From the NCBI GenBank assembly GCA_030141605.1, contig JAQGDQ010000569.1, forward strand, positions 1 to 64,000: a DNA stretch of 64,000 nucleotides. The letters are read 5' to 3'. The notes beneath the pieces were generated by a model that saw nothing but the letters and a program-made list of their open reading frames with translations, did not search any database and was not told the DNA's origin. Both the position numbers and the translations under genes were made by a program. Positions 1 to 10,555 of the stretch are shown here, piece by piece. Source of the DNA: Tubiluchus corallicola (taxonomy: Eukaryota; Priapulida; Priapulimorpha; Priapulimorphida; Tubiluchidae). The number at the start of each line of letters is the position of its first letter. Within the stretch, counting starts at the first letter, position 1.

Positions 1-39
1 AAGTACTCCAGCCACATACATTCTTTATCATTAAAATGT

Positions 40-312
40 TTGAAGCAGCATGCAATTAGCACAATTTAGCTGCGATTTCTGTGCAAAACTTTTAACAAAC
101 TAATGCCAGTTTTACTTCAGAACAAAATCAAGTAATATGCATGATCTTTGTTAGACCACTTTTTACTAGTGGTTCGAAAACTGGTTTGAAAATCTTTCAA
201 ACTCAATTGGAATTCGATTCGGATTCGAAACACTGAAACTCGATTCAATTTGAATTCGAAAATCACAATTTCGATTCGATTTGAATTCGCTTTCTGGTAG
301 AGAATGCTTACC
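40..312 (+). repeat. Dispersed repeat family R1, copy 1
   Basis: This copy shares a characteristic run of sequence with copies near 22.3-23.3 kb, 31.26-31.63 kb and, inverted, 62.24-62.69 kb. Landmarks are a CAATTAGCACAATTTAGC block, a TGATCTTTGTTAGACCAC block, several ATTCGAATT-type blocks and a terminal GGTAGAGAATGC motif. The ends (GAGAATGC...CCC and GGGGCGAGCATCG in other copies) resemble a hAT-type non-autonomous element. No protein-coding capacity is visible. The class assignment is inference. Confidence 0.6.
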
Positions 313-1221
313 CCTAATTATTATAGCACTGCACTGCATCAATCAGAATTTCCGTTTGATCTTTCGGCCTGCCCCTAATTTGTCACATTGCCAGCATGTG
401 GGGCACAATGAGCTACAAAAAAAGTAAAGATACTATAATATCGATTTCAAAGAATGATCTTGATCTCAGATAATCCGCATCATGTTTTAATGCTTTTCTG
501 TAGTGAACAATTGTAATTTTTTGAAAACTTTTCTGAGGTGAAGGAAGCCAACACCAACACTACCACAGCACTTCATCATAATAATCATCCATCCATCCAT
601 TTGTACGATATGTCTGGTTGCTTAAGTCCATTTTATGTCATGTCTATTTGCCACTCAAAAATGCTAAGGTGCACACGTACGCTTGTGAAAATGCTACACA
701 GCAGAACACAATGTGGGCTCATAAATACCATAAGATCACTGTTACACAGAGCTAGATATTTAAATGACTTTTTATCTTTTCAGTTTTAAAGTTATACATT
801 TGCCATGCTTCTTCTTTTGACCATTATGTTCATCAATAAGCAGACTGGATGATATTTTCCCTCTACTTACTATAATTATCACCATACAAACACGATTTTC
901 ACGTTCGCACCACTAGTTCCTAACTGTTACGTGCATTCCACCACTTGCTAGTTGGGCAGGCACTGGTGCCTGCATTACACAAAAACATATGCTGTACTTC
1001 TCAATTCAGATTAGTTAGTTTCTGACGAACTACACACATTTGAGAGCTCATGCGTGAGTACAGCGGTAAATTTGAAATGTGAATTTTATCTTAAAACATG
1101 CCTATAGTTTCAATACAACACACTCAATATCTTACAGTAGCACTGTACTTCAATTTTGGCTTTCGCAAACACGTGCAACAAGCTCGTAGAAAACTTTTGC
1201 TGTTGAAAATTATGTTAATTT

Positions 1222-1510
1222 GTGATGTCATCAATGGTTGAGCTCACCCACCATCAATTGATCAGAAATGCATTTGCAGCATTAATTGTGTTAGCATGTA
1301 TGCTTTTTATCGGACTTGAAAATGGGGTAGTATACGAAAAATCATCCTTTCTTCCTTTAATTATTATGTGTTCTGCTGTTTCAACATCTTTACCACATTT
1401 ACAGAGTCTTTTCTATGCAATAATATACTTTCCAAGCACACGGGGATTTGCCAACACTTCTACTGCATTGACCTTGATTTTGACCCCACTGAGCGATCTC
1501 GTATAACCTC
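1222..1510 (-). pseudogene. LINE ORF2 C-terminal remnant
   Basis: Read on the minus strand, a short stretch encodes LCKCGKDVETAEHII, the Cys-x-Cys-Gly...Glu-Thr...His pattern seen near the C-terminus of many LINE ORF2 proteins. In-frame stops flank it. The neighbouring PFSSP(I/V)KS-like segment recurs on the minus strand near 35.19-35.33 kb, and the matching DNA lies on the plus strand near 45.56 kb. It is a dead, fragmentary retrotransposon copy. Confidence 0.45.
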
Positions 1511-1654
1511 ATTTTTTACTTTGCCATCTGCCTGAAACTATAAACAGGAAAATATAACGAAATGGTGATTAGTACCACGTGTAATTTTACACGAAATTTT
1601 GATATATCTTTACAACTTATTGCTACAGCTACATGAGGAAAGAGATGTCAGAAA

Positions 1655-1857
1655 GACAAAGAGAGTGACTGAGTGAGAGAAAAAGAGAGAGTGAGAAAGA
1701 GAGAGAGGGGAAGAGAGAGAGACACACACAGAGAGAGAGAGAGGGGGGAAGAGAGAGAGAAAGAGAGAGAGAGGAAGAGAGAGGGGGAAGAGAGGGAGAG
1801 AGAGAAAGAGAGAGAGAGAGAGGGAGGGAGGGAGGGAGAGAGAGAGAGAGAGAGAGT
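1655..1857. repeat. GA/GGGA purine-rich microsatellite
   Basis: Almost uninterrupted GAGA and GGAAGA purine tract with one ACACACA interruption. Long open frames across it on both strands come from the low complexity and are not genes. Confidence 0.95.
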
Positions 1858-2400
1858 TTGGGGGTTTATTTTTCGAATCGGGCCCATCGCAAGGAACGGG
1901 GGGGGGGTGAAAAACCTCCAAAAATGGCCATTTTTCGGCCGTTTTTTTATTGCAAAACCTATACCGCTGAGATCTAAAGAACGGGAACGGGCCATGGGTG
2001 GTGCTGGCTATGGATAGATAGCCCGTTCAGCGGTGGGTGTAGTAGGCATATTTAGAATTCGCGAGAGGGCCGCGGCGTTCTGCAACAGGCGTTTTTCCGG
2101 ACCCAATTCGCGATTTTTTCGAAATTTTGGTCAAACAGCCTGCAGAAAAAAACGTTCTAGCGGTGCCTGGTGGGACTCTCGGAAGGAGATATACGGCTCT
2201 TTAGAAAGAGGAAGAACAGGGCTACACGATGATGTGGGCTAAATTTTAGGACACGTCCACTGAGAAAAGTAGCGAGGAGTTAATTAGATGTTCTGTTTTC
2301 CGCAATTTTCTCTTAGAAAACTGCTGACGCAAAGCCATTGTTTTGACGTCATCCTGACGGGGCATTTGCTAGAGACAAATTACTTCTGTAGGTATTTTAC
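1858..2400 (+). repeat. Foldback-type repeat family R2, copy 1
   Basis: Contains landmarks TTTCGAATCGGGCCCA, GGGTGGTGCTGGCTATGG, AACGTTCT, GCTACACGATGATGTGGGCT and GCAAAGCCATTGTT followed by GACGTCATC. All recur in the same order at about 8.6-9.1 kb and, inverted, at 9.43-9.63 kb. No coding capacity is evident. Confidence 0.75.
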
Positions 2401-3344
2401 ATCATATCGTTTAGTATATTGTTTATAAGGATACCAACAGCTTCATGCAGGTTTTTTATCTATGTAAACTAAAAATTAAATATTACGATAGTGTAAAATT
2501 ATCAGAATTTAGTTTGCTAGACACCTGTTGGGTCAAAAATAATTATACGCATATCAACAGCCCTCGATTACGCAAGGTATTGTGACGTCGACAGTAAAAT
2601 TCCAAAACAAGTCTTGCATTTTTGTATAAAGCTCTTGTCAATTGTGAGATGTATAGTCATAATGCTTTGACAATAAAAAATGTTGACTATTATTACTGCG
2701 TGGTGCAAACGAGAAATTGCAACTAAAAAACTAATTTTATCGAGATGGTATCTATTGAAACTGTTTGTACAAATTTGATAATATACATAAATGAATTTTG
2801 TACACTATAATTGTTAAGAAAAAACAGGTGGATAAACTACAATTTAGGCTAGTGAAAAAAGTTTATCAAATCGTCAGTCAGTTTGCATTTTTTTAAACTT
2901 TGTGGCATTTCTCAATAAACATTTAAACGGAATATCATACTGTCATTGCTTTGATGGGTGAAATGAACAGTGACAAATGAACAGACGCGATCGTATGAAA
3001 CAAATATAAGATACTAGTTCAGCGGTTCCGAAGATACAAGATATATATAATATACATATAACTCATATGACTTATCACAATAACATGATTGCATAATATG
3101 ATTGCAAGAACATATATGAAGAAAAACAAAAGAAGAAATCAGAAAAGAAAAAAAAAGGATTTTACAAAAATTAAATCAAAAATACCAAACGTGATTTGAT
3201 AGCATAAAAAGTTACCAGTGAAGAAAGTTAAATATCTGTGATTTGTCAAAATTATCAATTAAATCCAACTGTGCCACATGTAGCAGCATAAAGAATGGTG
3301 CAATACCCAAAGTGCATTAGTTATGAATCAAATTCTGTGTTCCT
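2401..3344. other. AT-rich intergenic DNA
   Basis: No gene, RNA or clear repeat recognised. The stretch is AT-rich, with short TATATA runs near 3040-3070 and an A-rich tract near 3120-3160. Confidence 0.5.
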
Positions 3345-3557
3345 GTGCCTGAGAAGATCACTTCGCTGAGAAAATGATTTGTCACACAAGTCACATTTGT
3401 GATGTTTCACAAAGGAAGAACGTTCATGTGCCCGAGATCACCTCATTGAGAAAATGATTTGTCACATAAGTCACATTTGTCGGGTTTCATTCCAGTATTA
3501 CTACGCTGTGGCAATTCTAACATGCTGACTCACTGTAATGTTTATGTTGACTCATTT
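3345..3557 (-). pseudogene. Decayed C2H2 fingers downstream of the zinc-finger stop
   Basis: Beyond the stop of the zinc-finger exon the minus strand still spells CDLCDKSFSQ twice, but with frameshifts, an in-frame TGA right after SFSQ, and missing helix residues. These are at least two former zinc fingers now lying in the 3' untranslated part. The array was once longer, and the present stop (HTT*) is derived. Confidence 0.8.
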
Positions 3558-4457
3558 CTATGTGGTATGAGTGTTCACGTGCTTGAGAAGATTACCTCGC
3601 TGTGAAAATGATTTGTCACATAAGTCACATTTGTAGGGTTTCAATCCAGTGTGAGTGTTCATGTGCTTGAGAAGACTACCTTGCTCAGAAAATGATTTGT
3701 CACATAAGTCACATTTGTGGGATTTCATTTCAGTATGTGTGTTCATGTGTGTGAGAAGACTACCTCGTTGAGAAAATGATTCGTCACATAAGTCACATTT
3801 GTGAGGTTTCCTTCCAGTGTGAGTGTTCATGTGACTGAGAAGATGACCTCGCTGAGAAAATGATTTGTCACATAACTCACATTTGTGAGATTTCATTCCA
3901 GTATGAGTGTTCAAGTGCATGATAAGACTACCTCGCTGAGAAAATGATTTATCACATAACTCACATTTGTGGGGTTTCATTCCAGTGTGAGTGTTCATGT
4001 GCGTCAGAAGATAATCACGGCGAGAAAATGATTTGTCACATAAGTCACATTTGTGGGGTTTCATTGCAGTATGTGTGTTCATGTGCCTGAGAAGATTACT
4101 TCGCTTAGAAAATGATTCCTCACATAAGTCACATTTGTGGGGTTTCATTGCAGTATGTGTGTTCATGTGCTTGACAAGACTACCTCGCTCAGAAAATGAC
4201 CTGTCACACAAGTCACATTTGTGGGGTTTCATTCCAGTATGAGTGTTCATGTGCATGACAAGACTACCTTGCGGAGAAAATGATTTGTCACACAAGTCGC
4301 ATTTGTGGGGTTTCATTCCAGTGTGAGTGTTCATGTGCGTCAGAAGATAATCACGGCGAGAAAATGATTCGTCACATAAGTCACATTTATGGGGTTTCAA
4401 TCCAGTATGAATGTTCATCACGGTGGGAAAATGATTTGTCACATAAGGAGGAGACAC
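3558..4457 (-). CDS. C2H2 zinc-finger array protein (terminal coding exon)
   Basis: Encodes ten consecutive C2H2 fingers of the form C-x2-C-x3-F-x5-L-x2-H-x3-H, joined by TG(M/L/R)KPHKC-type linkers. Such proteins are usually nuclear, sequence-specific DNA binders. The plus-strand view shows the exon beginning right after a strong minus-strand acceptor (pyrimidine-rich tract ending GGATACAG, AG at 4459-4458). The open frame starts with GTG there, so this is probably a spliced 3' exon. The first in-exon ATG is at codon 13, just before the NIHTG linker. The linker is preceded by a frame-shifted relic of an eleventh finger. Fingers 1 and 5 share the same helix (SRRDYLLTH), a sign of recent internal duplication. 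No KRAB, BTB or other effector domain is visible, and upstream exons were not found. It ends early at HTT-stop, with finger relics beyond. Confidence 0.85.
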   Translation of the reverse strand: MSPPYVTNHFPTVMNIHTGLKPHKCDLCDESFSRRDYLLTHMNTHTGMKPHKCDLCDKSFSPQGSLVMHMNTHTGMKPHKCDLCDRSFSERGSLVKHMNTHTAMKPHKCDLCEESFSKRSNLLRHMNTHTAMKPHKCDLCDKSFSRRDYLLTHMNTHTGMKPHKCELCDKSFSQRGSLIMHLNTHTGMKSHKCELCDKSFSQRGHLLSHMNTHTGRKPHKCDLCDESFSQRGSLLTHMNTHTEMKSHKCDLCDKSFSEQGSLLKHMNTHTGLKPYKCDLCDKSFSQRGNLLKHVNTHTT

Positions 4458-4750
4458 CTGTATCCAAAAGAAAGGAAAACCAAAATTTACAGTTAAAAAT
4501 GCAATATCCTTATTGAATACTATTATTAAGACTATGTAACAGGTTTACGATTTAAGAACAGCATCTAGAAACATTAGTTTATTGACACAAAAGCAACTTG
4601 CGATTACAAATGTCTACGTATAGAATTTACAATTCTACACTTTTGAATGTTAGTAAGTAAAAACAGAGCAAATAGCCAAGAAATAATTTCATTTTCTGAC
4701 CATTTTTGCTCATTTATCCTTTCCTTATTTCTTCCTTTTTTGTACGCCTT

Positions 4751-4957
4751 ATACAAAGTCGGTGTGGTTACAGTAATGCAAGGGTGGCAATTGTCCCTCT
4801 GCCTCCCCCACCCCCTGTTATACAAAGTCGGTGTGGTTACAGTAATGCAAGGGTGGCAATTGTCCCTCTGCCTCCCCCACCCCCTGTTATACAAAGTCGG
4901 TGTGCTTACAATAATGCAAGGGTGGCAATTGTCCCTCTGCCTCTCCCACTCCCTGTT
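4751..4957. repeat. 69-bp tandem repeat, three copies
   Basis: The unit begins ATACAAAGTCGGTGTG and ends in a CCTCCCCCACCCCCTG-like run. It starts at 4751, 4820 and 4889, nearly identical each time. The period is a multiple of 3, which keeps spurious frames open. Confidence 0.95.
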
Positions 4958-5269
4958 GCTTTTACATGAACTTTAAATTACTAAGCAAAAGTATCAAAAT
5001 AATCTACCAATTAATTAAGTAAAAATTCAGCTAAACTTTGGAGCTTGATCGTTCACGCAGCTGCTTTTACTTGGCTGGAATAAGGACTGATACGATTTTT
5101 GATCGATTTCCAACCTGAATTGTTCGCAAACTCGGCCAGCGAACAGCTCGGTTGCCGCGGTCACCTCGCATCACTGAAGAAGCTTCCTACATACCGTTTG
5201 CACTGACTGTGTAGCAATAATCCATAAATATATGGGTAAAAGTACAGAAAAGTACAGGTCTAGATACAC

Positions 5270-5375
5270 CCTCAGTCTGACTCAAGTCAAGTCAGGCTAT
5301 CAGGGACATTGGATATAAGGGACGGTTTTTTCCGGTCCAGAGGTGTCCCTTATATTGAATATAAGGGACTGTATG
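5270..5375 (-). repeat. Partial pogo/Tigger-like MITE end
   Basis: The minus strand reads TACAGTCCCTTATATTC and continues with a GGGACACCTCTGGACCGG block, resembling a TA-CAGT terminal repeat. The partner end is not clear. Confidence 0.3.
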
Positions 5376-5469
5376 TAACAATTAAACAAGCTTATTAATT
5401 AATAAAAAAGACAGTCGCCATCTAATGAATAAGAGGTAAGCGAATGAATAGTAATAATAACATTATCAA

Positions 5470-5560
5470 TTTAACATATTGTCAGGGCGTATTAACCAAT
5501 AGGCTAACTAGGCTATAGCCTAGGGCACCAAAGTTTGAGGGGCGTTACATTTTAGAAAAT
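5470..5560. repeat. Possible DNA-transposon terminus
   Basis: The stretch around AGGCTAACTAGGCTATAGCCTAGG is partly palindromic and is followed by GGGGCGTTAC. It looks like a worn transposon end; family uncertain. Confidence 0.25.
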
Positions 5561-5777
5561 ATTCTTTAACTCCTCGGAAAATGTGTATACTTTCATATTC
5601 ATGTAAAGGACATATTTCATAACACACCACAGGCAGCTACTGAGCAAAGATTTTATATAAGTGCCACATAATGAACAACTGCAACGTATTACACAACAAG
5701 CAGTTGCGCAATATGCTTCAATATAAGTCAACATCTATGTTATAATTACTCAGCACTACGCTTAGCTGTTTGAAAGA

Positions 5778-6350
5778 CTTAAAGGACAAGAAAAGGGGCA
5801 CCTGAAGTAGGTTTCAGAAAAATTGTCTTAAAAAATTATATTACTTTACGGTAAATTTATGCACATCGTATTTGTGTTGAATGCAATTTTTGTTTGTTTG
5901 CATTTCAAATCTCCCGCAATACTGTTCCGACGGTGCCATTACATGATGTCACTACGTCACGTAAATCAGGGGAAGAAAAGGCAATGTTAAATTATGACCG
6001 AAAAAACTTTCCATGCAAACCTATATTACTCAGCATTTCATTTACCGATTGTAAAAACTATGCAACTAAAATAATAATGTAAAATGTTTGTGCCAATTGG
6101 TAAATGTCGCTGACTCACCCTCCAGGGTGCGCCACTCACTAGCCAAAAATGTATTTTTAATCTTATTGACAAGATACAGTAATTTAAAATTTTACTTAAT
6201 TAGCAACATGTATGCCACGAATGCTCTGATTATTTTTTCAAACTTTACTCAGTGTTATCTAAACTTGTTCCAAATGATTTATCTTGAAAATGGCTGCGTC
6301 TAACAGTCATCGCTGGAGGTGAAATTTACATGTTTTATACAGCGTTACTG
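5778..6350 (+). repeat. Dispersed repeat family R3, copy 1
   Basis: Starts CTTAAAGGACAAGAAAAG and runs through TCTCCCGCAATACTGTTC, GTGACTCACC-like and CCAGGGTGCGCCACTCACTA blocks to AAAATGGCTGCGTC. Copies lie inverted at 13838-14456 and direct at 38593-39115. Short open frames inside do not recur intact in the copies. Confidence 0.8.
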
Positions 6351-6429
6351 CCAATGCAAACCATGCATATAAAAAGGTACTATGTAAGTGGTAGAAAATT
6401 TCGAGACAAATTTTTTAAGCTTTATGTAA

Positions 6430-6600
6430 GTGGATTGTTTTCTTGTGCTTTAAGTAACTGAAAAAGAAAATTCCTAATAATTTAAAATGTTGGAGCCAAC
6501 TGGTAAAATAGCAGTGCACATAGATTCACCAAAAAACATATTTTTAATCTCACTGTGCACGCCTACTGTACACAGGAATGAAAATGACAAATTGCAAAAA
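6430..6600 (+). repeat. Partial R3-related segment
   Basis: A segment with CCTAATAATTTAAAATGTTGGAGCC and CACCAAAAAACATATTTTTAAT is repeated at 7100-7190, and a weaker relative lies at 40850-41075. A diverged or rearranged piece of the R3 family is likely. Confidence 0.45.
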
Positions 6601-6699
6601 ACTCTGAAACAGGCCACGGCATAGGTCCCCATGGATGTTAAAGGGGGGCGAAGCCCCCTTGGAGCCAGCAACAAATTGCAATTTTGTGACTACAGAGAG

Positions 6700-7058
6700 C
6701 CTCTAAGTGGACTTAAAATATCAATTACTTTGTTTCGTACATAATTTAATATACCCAACTATCAAGGATACATGATACCTAATTGTCTCAAAAATGCCTA
6801 AGTACTGGCCGCTCCTATGCAAAAGTATATAAAAACTGTCTGCATTTGACTCTATATTTTTATACATAGAGATATACACGTGTTTACACTGATGTACGTG
6901 ATGTAAACAAAGTGATGGCCTGCCAACTAGCGGTCAGCTTGCGAAATAATGTACTGGGTCCATAAAAATTTTCTCAACGAATTTACGCGATTTACAAAAA
7001 TGGCACTACTGGTTTTCCAAAAACTCCGAATTCCGCGTATCCGCAGAAAATTCTCATC
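6700..7058 (+). mobile_element. hAT-like MITE, 5'-incomplete copy
   Basis: Matches 12590-12968 closely (GAGAGCCTCTAAGTG, CTAAGTACTGGCC, TAGCGGTCAGCTTG and GTACTGGGTCC in the same order) and ends in AGAAAATTCTCATC. The left end is not as clean as in the 12.4 kb copy. Confidence 0.65.
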
Positions 7059-7199
7059 AATGAGTGGAGGGTTTTCTTGTGTTTTAAGTAACTGGAACAG
7101 AAAATTCCTAATAATTTAAAATTTTGGAGCCGACTGGTAAAACAGCAGTGCAGATAGATTCACCAAAAAACATATTTTTAATTTCACTAACAGATTTAC

Positions 7200-7275
7200 A
7201 GACTTTCACTAAGTGTGCCATTTTTTTATTTTGCCACCTTTACCTACTTTTCCATTTGTGCCACAAAGAAAAGGT
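7200..7275 (+). repeat. GTGCCATTTTTACC-type repeat block
   Basis: Short block of GTGCCATTTTT, CCACCTTTACC and TTTTCCATT motifs. The same motifs recur inverted at 21740-21870 and in a larger array at 37190-37505. Confidence 0.5.
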
Positions 7276-7311
7276 AAAGACAAAGTCCTGTGTTGGGTGG
7301 CTGGTTGTCCT

Positions 7312-7500
7312 GCGTTAGGCAGCCGAGTGGTTTAGATATCGGACTGCAAGCACGCAGTCTTGAGTTTGATACTAACGCCTGCCAGGGCCAAAGGAATATA
7401 CCCTGCATGTTATTTGTTATACGTGTGTTGTAAATGTAAGTCGCGAAATTTAGGTGTGCTAATGTTGTCTGTTAGATTTTGTCAATGAAAATAATGTAAG
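7312..7500 (+). mobile_element. tRNA-derived SINE
   Basis: The head resembles a tRNA gene. It has an A-box-like GAGTGGTTTAGATATCGG and a B-box-like GAGTTTGATACTA at tRNA spacing (about 7319-7383), with imperfect acceptor pairing. A non-tRNA body follows that includes ATGTTATTTGTTATACGTG. A second element with the same plan and a similar body lies at 17675-17800. This fits a Pol III SINE rather than a functional tRNA. Confidence 0.6.
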
Positions 7501-8387
7501 CTTGAAAATCGGCACCACTAATATAATAAACTTAACATTTTTGAAATCCAACTTTTCAAATTTTTGCTTTTAAAACTCCATACTATTGTTGCAACGCCCC
7601 CTCTCGCAAATTACAGCTCCTAGACCATCACCGGGACGCCAACTTATGTTACTTGAAGCATTCAAAGATTTTCCACTTCTGTTATTAATACTAATACTAC
7701 TAGTACTAGTAGTAGTAATACTAAGTAATACTAATAGTCGTACAGAACAGTGAGCAAGTTTCAAGTTCAGGTTTCCGTTCTGACACTTCTCTGACCAGTT
7801 TAGTACTTTAATTAAACAGCAGTACCAACACTTAGTAGCCAAGTTCTCAAGTAACTGAAACGCGGCCAAAAAGAAAAGGCTCCTGGTGCTAATCAGTCTA
7901 CTAGAATTGAATCACATTCTGCTTCAGGACGCAGCCATGATCGCGGACTGAACCGCTACTTGAGACGCACCACTCAATTCCGCTCAGTTCACTTTATTTC
8001 ACCATCAAATGTTTTCGGTGTAAACTAGATACATTTTAACAAATACAATAATAATTATTATACAGAAAATTGAATAGGGCAGACTAAATAAAGTTTGCCA
8101 ATTGCAAATAATACACAGGTGCAGCTACTAATGCGCTGAGATACAAAAGCCGATATTAACATAGAAATAAGAGATACAAAAATTGATTGACAGATATGTT
8201 AAAAACCCTGTGGCTGAGGACGTACGTATTATTATCTAGTCCTATTATTCGTAAACATGCTTTTTGCCCTTTGCTGATTCTACATGTACTATAATTAAAG
8301 CAAAGTACTATATCTAGAGGGCATAATTTACAACTTTTTAAGAAGGGTCGTGCCTTAACACTAGGAGTGAGTATTCTCTACCAGATG
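7501..8387. other. Intergenic DNA without recognised gene
   Basis: Contains a short TACTAGTACTAGTAGTAGTAATACT trinucleotide-like run near 7690-7725. A minus-strand open frame at 7570-7869 shows no domain and no splice context. Nothing else is recognised. Confidence 0.45.
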
Positions 8388-8503
8388 TAGGATGAGGACT
8401 ATGTAGGATATTCGCGTATTTTTGATTATACGTGTATTTATACGCAAAATTTTTTGCGGGGCCTTTGCTAGTCGTATATATTAATTCTCTTGGTATATAG
8501 GCC

Positions 8504-8535
<32 letters not shown>

Positions 8536-9262
8536 AGATTTGAGGTTACAGCTCGGATGACCGCACCATTTGTGGCGAACTATATATCAAATAAAAGGTC
8601 CCGATCTAGGTCGTGCCATTGGGGGCTTACCTTTCGAATCGGGCCCACTGGGAGGAACGGGGAGTCGAAAATCCTTCAAAAGTGGCCATTTTCGGTCGTT
8701 TTTTGTAAAAGTTATACGGCTGAGATGTAGAGAACAGGAATGGGCCGAGGGTGGTGCTGGCTATGGATAGATAGCCCGTTCAGCGGTGGGTGTAGCAGGC
8801 ATATTTAGAATTCGCGAGCGGGCCACGGCGTCCCGTAATGGGCGTTTTCCCTGACCCAACTCCGGTTTTTTTCGAAATTATGGCCAAACAGCCTGCCGAA
8901 AAAAACGTTCTGGCGGCGCCTGGTGAAACTCTCGGAAGGAGATATATAGATAGATAGAAAGAGGAAAAATAGGGCTACACGATGATGTGGGCTATATATT
9001 GGGGCACGTATACCAAAAGTAGTACCGACGAGTTAATTAGATGTTTTATTTTGGCAATTTTCGCTTAGAAAACTGTTGATGCAAAGCCATTGTTATGACG
9101 TCATCCATTACACTCTGTCTATAACCTTATAACTTTAATTTAGTAAAAGCTGCTGCTGCTGGCTTTGCGTTATAAATGAGGAATATGTAGTATATTCGCG
9201 TATTTTTGATTATACGTGTATTTATACGCAAAATTTTTTGCAAGGTTTTTGCTAGTAATATT
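8388..9262 (+). repeat. Foldback repeat family R2, copy 2
   Basis: Carries the R2 landmarks (CGGGCCCACT, GGCTATGGATAGATAGCCCG, GCTACACGATGATGTGGGCT, GACGTCATCC). It is bounded by two direct copies of an end block (GTATTTTTGATTATACGTG then CGCAAAATTTTTTGC) at about 8413-8462 and 9190-9245. It meets an inverted copy at about 9262. Confidence 0.75.
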
Positions 9263-9665
9263 ATTATTATTACTAGCAAAGGCCCCGCAAAAAAAATTTT
9301 GCTTATAAATCCACTCATAATCAAATATGCGCAAACATTCCACCTAGTGTTTGTCTGTTTATCTAACGCAAAGCCAGAAGCTTTCACTGAATTAAAGTTA
9401 CAGGCAGAGTATAATGGATGACGTCACAACAATGGCTTTGCGTCAGCAGTTTTCCAAGCGAAAATTGCCAAAAATAGAACATCTAATTAACTCGTCGTCA
9501 CTGCTCTTGATGGACGTGTCCTAATATAGCCCACATCATCGTATAGCCCTGTTCTTCCTCTTTCTAAAGAGCTGTATATTTCCCTTCGAGAGTCCCACCA
9601 GGTGCCGTCAGAACGTTTTTTCTGCAGGCTGTTTGAGCAAAAAAATTTCAAAAAAAATCACTGGT
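9263..9665 (-). repeat. Foldback repeat family R2, inverted copy
   Basis: Reverse complement of the right part of copy 2. It contains ACTAGCAAAGGCCCCGCAAA, GGATGACGTCA, AGCCCACATCATCGT and GAGAGTCCCACCAGG. With copy 2 it forms a large imperfect inverted repeat centred near 9262, with arms of roughly 390 bp. Confidence 0.75.
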
Positions 9666-9822
9666 AATATTTGTTATTTTAGTGTTTCATGGGAGTGGTA
9701 AAGTACGTTAAAATTGCTGTGGAATGTATAAAAGTTAAATAACTGTTATATTATATGAAAATATAATGGTAAATAACCAAATTTAATATTAATTATATTT
9801 TGTTTTTAATAAAGCTGGTTAG

Positions 9823-10028
9823 CATTTTTGGATTGGTTTAATGGACATACACGAGGAGGGTGACTGGAGGTGGTTTGCAACAGGTCGACCTGCTCTTTTT
9901 ACTTCTTGGGATGTAGCAGATGGCCAACCAGATAATTACGGCGATAGCGAAAGCTGCGCCATCTTGCGGGCAAATGGGGACACGTGGAATGTGATACAGC
10001 AAAATTCCCGTATATTTGTGAATTCTAG
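9823..10028 (+). pseudogene. C-type lectin-like domain exon, frameshifted
   Basis: After a TTAG acceptor the frame reads FWIGLMDIHEEGDWRWF, then a QPDN motif, ESCAIL, and a WN motif. This is the second half of a C-type lectin fold (WIGL, W-x-W, the EPN/QPD sugar-site position, the Cys of the EDC motif, and WND). At 9991-9992 two extra bases shift the frame. Downstream, another frame reads FPYICEF followed by TAG, the expected last strand and final Cys. The Cys that normally follows WND is absent. No first half of the domain was found nearby, where R2 repeats abut. It is a dead or partial exon, unless the two bases are an assembly error. Confidence 0.7.
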
Positions 10029-10309
10029 GCGACAAGCTAGATTACTCATCACGGAAATCCGAATTTTTGTCTTTTTTTAACTCGTTCACTACCGTTCTTG
10101 AAAAAGTAAAAAAAAATCGAATCGATATAGGCTAATATTAAACATGTTTGTATACTGTTGTTACTGATTTGTATACTGATTGTTAATAAACGAAACTTAG
10201 TGTGGATTTTACTGGTATTTGAGGACAATTTATACGCATGACTGCGTGTTCCTATGTAGCAAGTTTGCAATTCTTGTATATCACGCGCATCTGCTTATAA
10301 ACAATTACG

Positions 10310-10442
10310 GCGTTGAAAATACCGGTTGTTCAAAACAGGTTGATGACAAGGGTTGTCGTCTGATCACCGAAGTTAAGCAACGAAGAGGGGGGTTAGTACT
10401 TGGATGGGTTACCGACAAGGAATACCAGGTGTTGCAGGTTCA
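10310..10442 (+). pseudogene. 5S rRNA-derived sequence, copy 1
   Basis: Contains the internal control region of 5S rRNA genes: GATCACCGAAGTTAAGCAAC, then GTTAGTACTTGGATGGGTTACCG and GGAATACCAGGTG. The 5' part (CGTTGAAAATACCGGTT) is split from the rest by about 24 extra bases, and the start of a normal 5S gene is missing. It is a pseudogene or a 5S-derived SINE head, not a working 5S gene. Confidence 0.75.
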
Positions 10443-10445
10443 AAT

Positions 10446-10517
10446 AACGTTGAAGACACCGGTTCCCGTCTGATCACCGAAGTTAAGCAACGAAGAGGGG
10501 GGTTAGTACTTGGATGA
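10446..10517 (+). pseudogene. 5S rRNA-derived sequence, copy 2 (truncated)
   Basis: Direct repeat of copy 1 from ACGTTGAAGACACCGGTT to GTACTTGGATGAG, where it runs straight into a TAAG/CAAG microsatellite. The 3' third of 5S is absent. The tandem arrangement and simple-repeat tail fit retroposition of a 5S-derived element. Confidence 0.7.
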
Positions 10518-10555
10518 GTAAGTAAGTAAGTAAGCAAGTAAGTAAGTAAGTAAGC

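Noticed and set aside
1610-2017. Arg/Glu-rich and Leu/Ser-rich open frames
   Set aside because: Arise from the GA-rich microsatellite and the adjacent R2 repeat.
7312-7390. Functional tRNA gene
   Set aside because: A and B boxes are recognisable, but arm pairing is poor and a shared non-tRNA body follows, as in the second copy at 17.7 kb; called a SINE instead.
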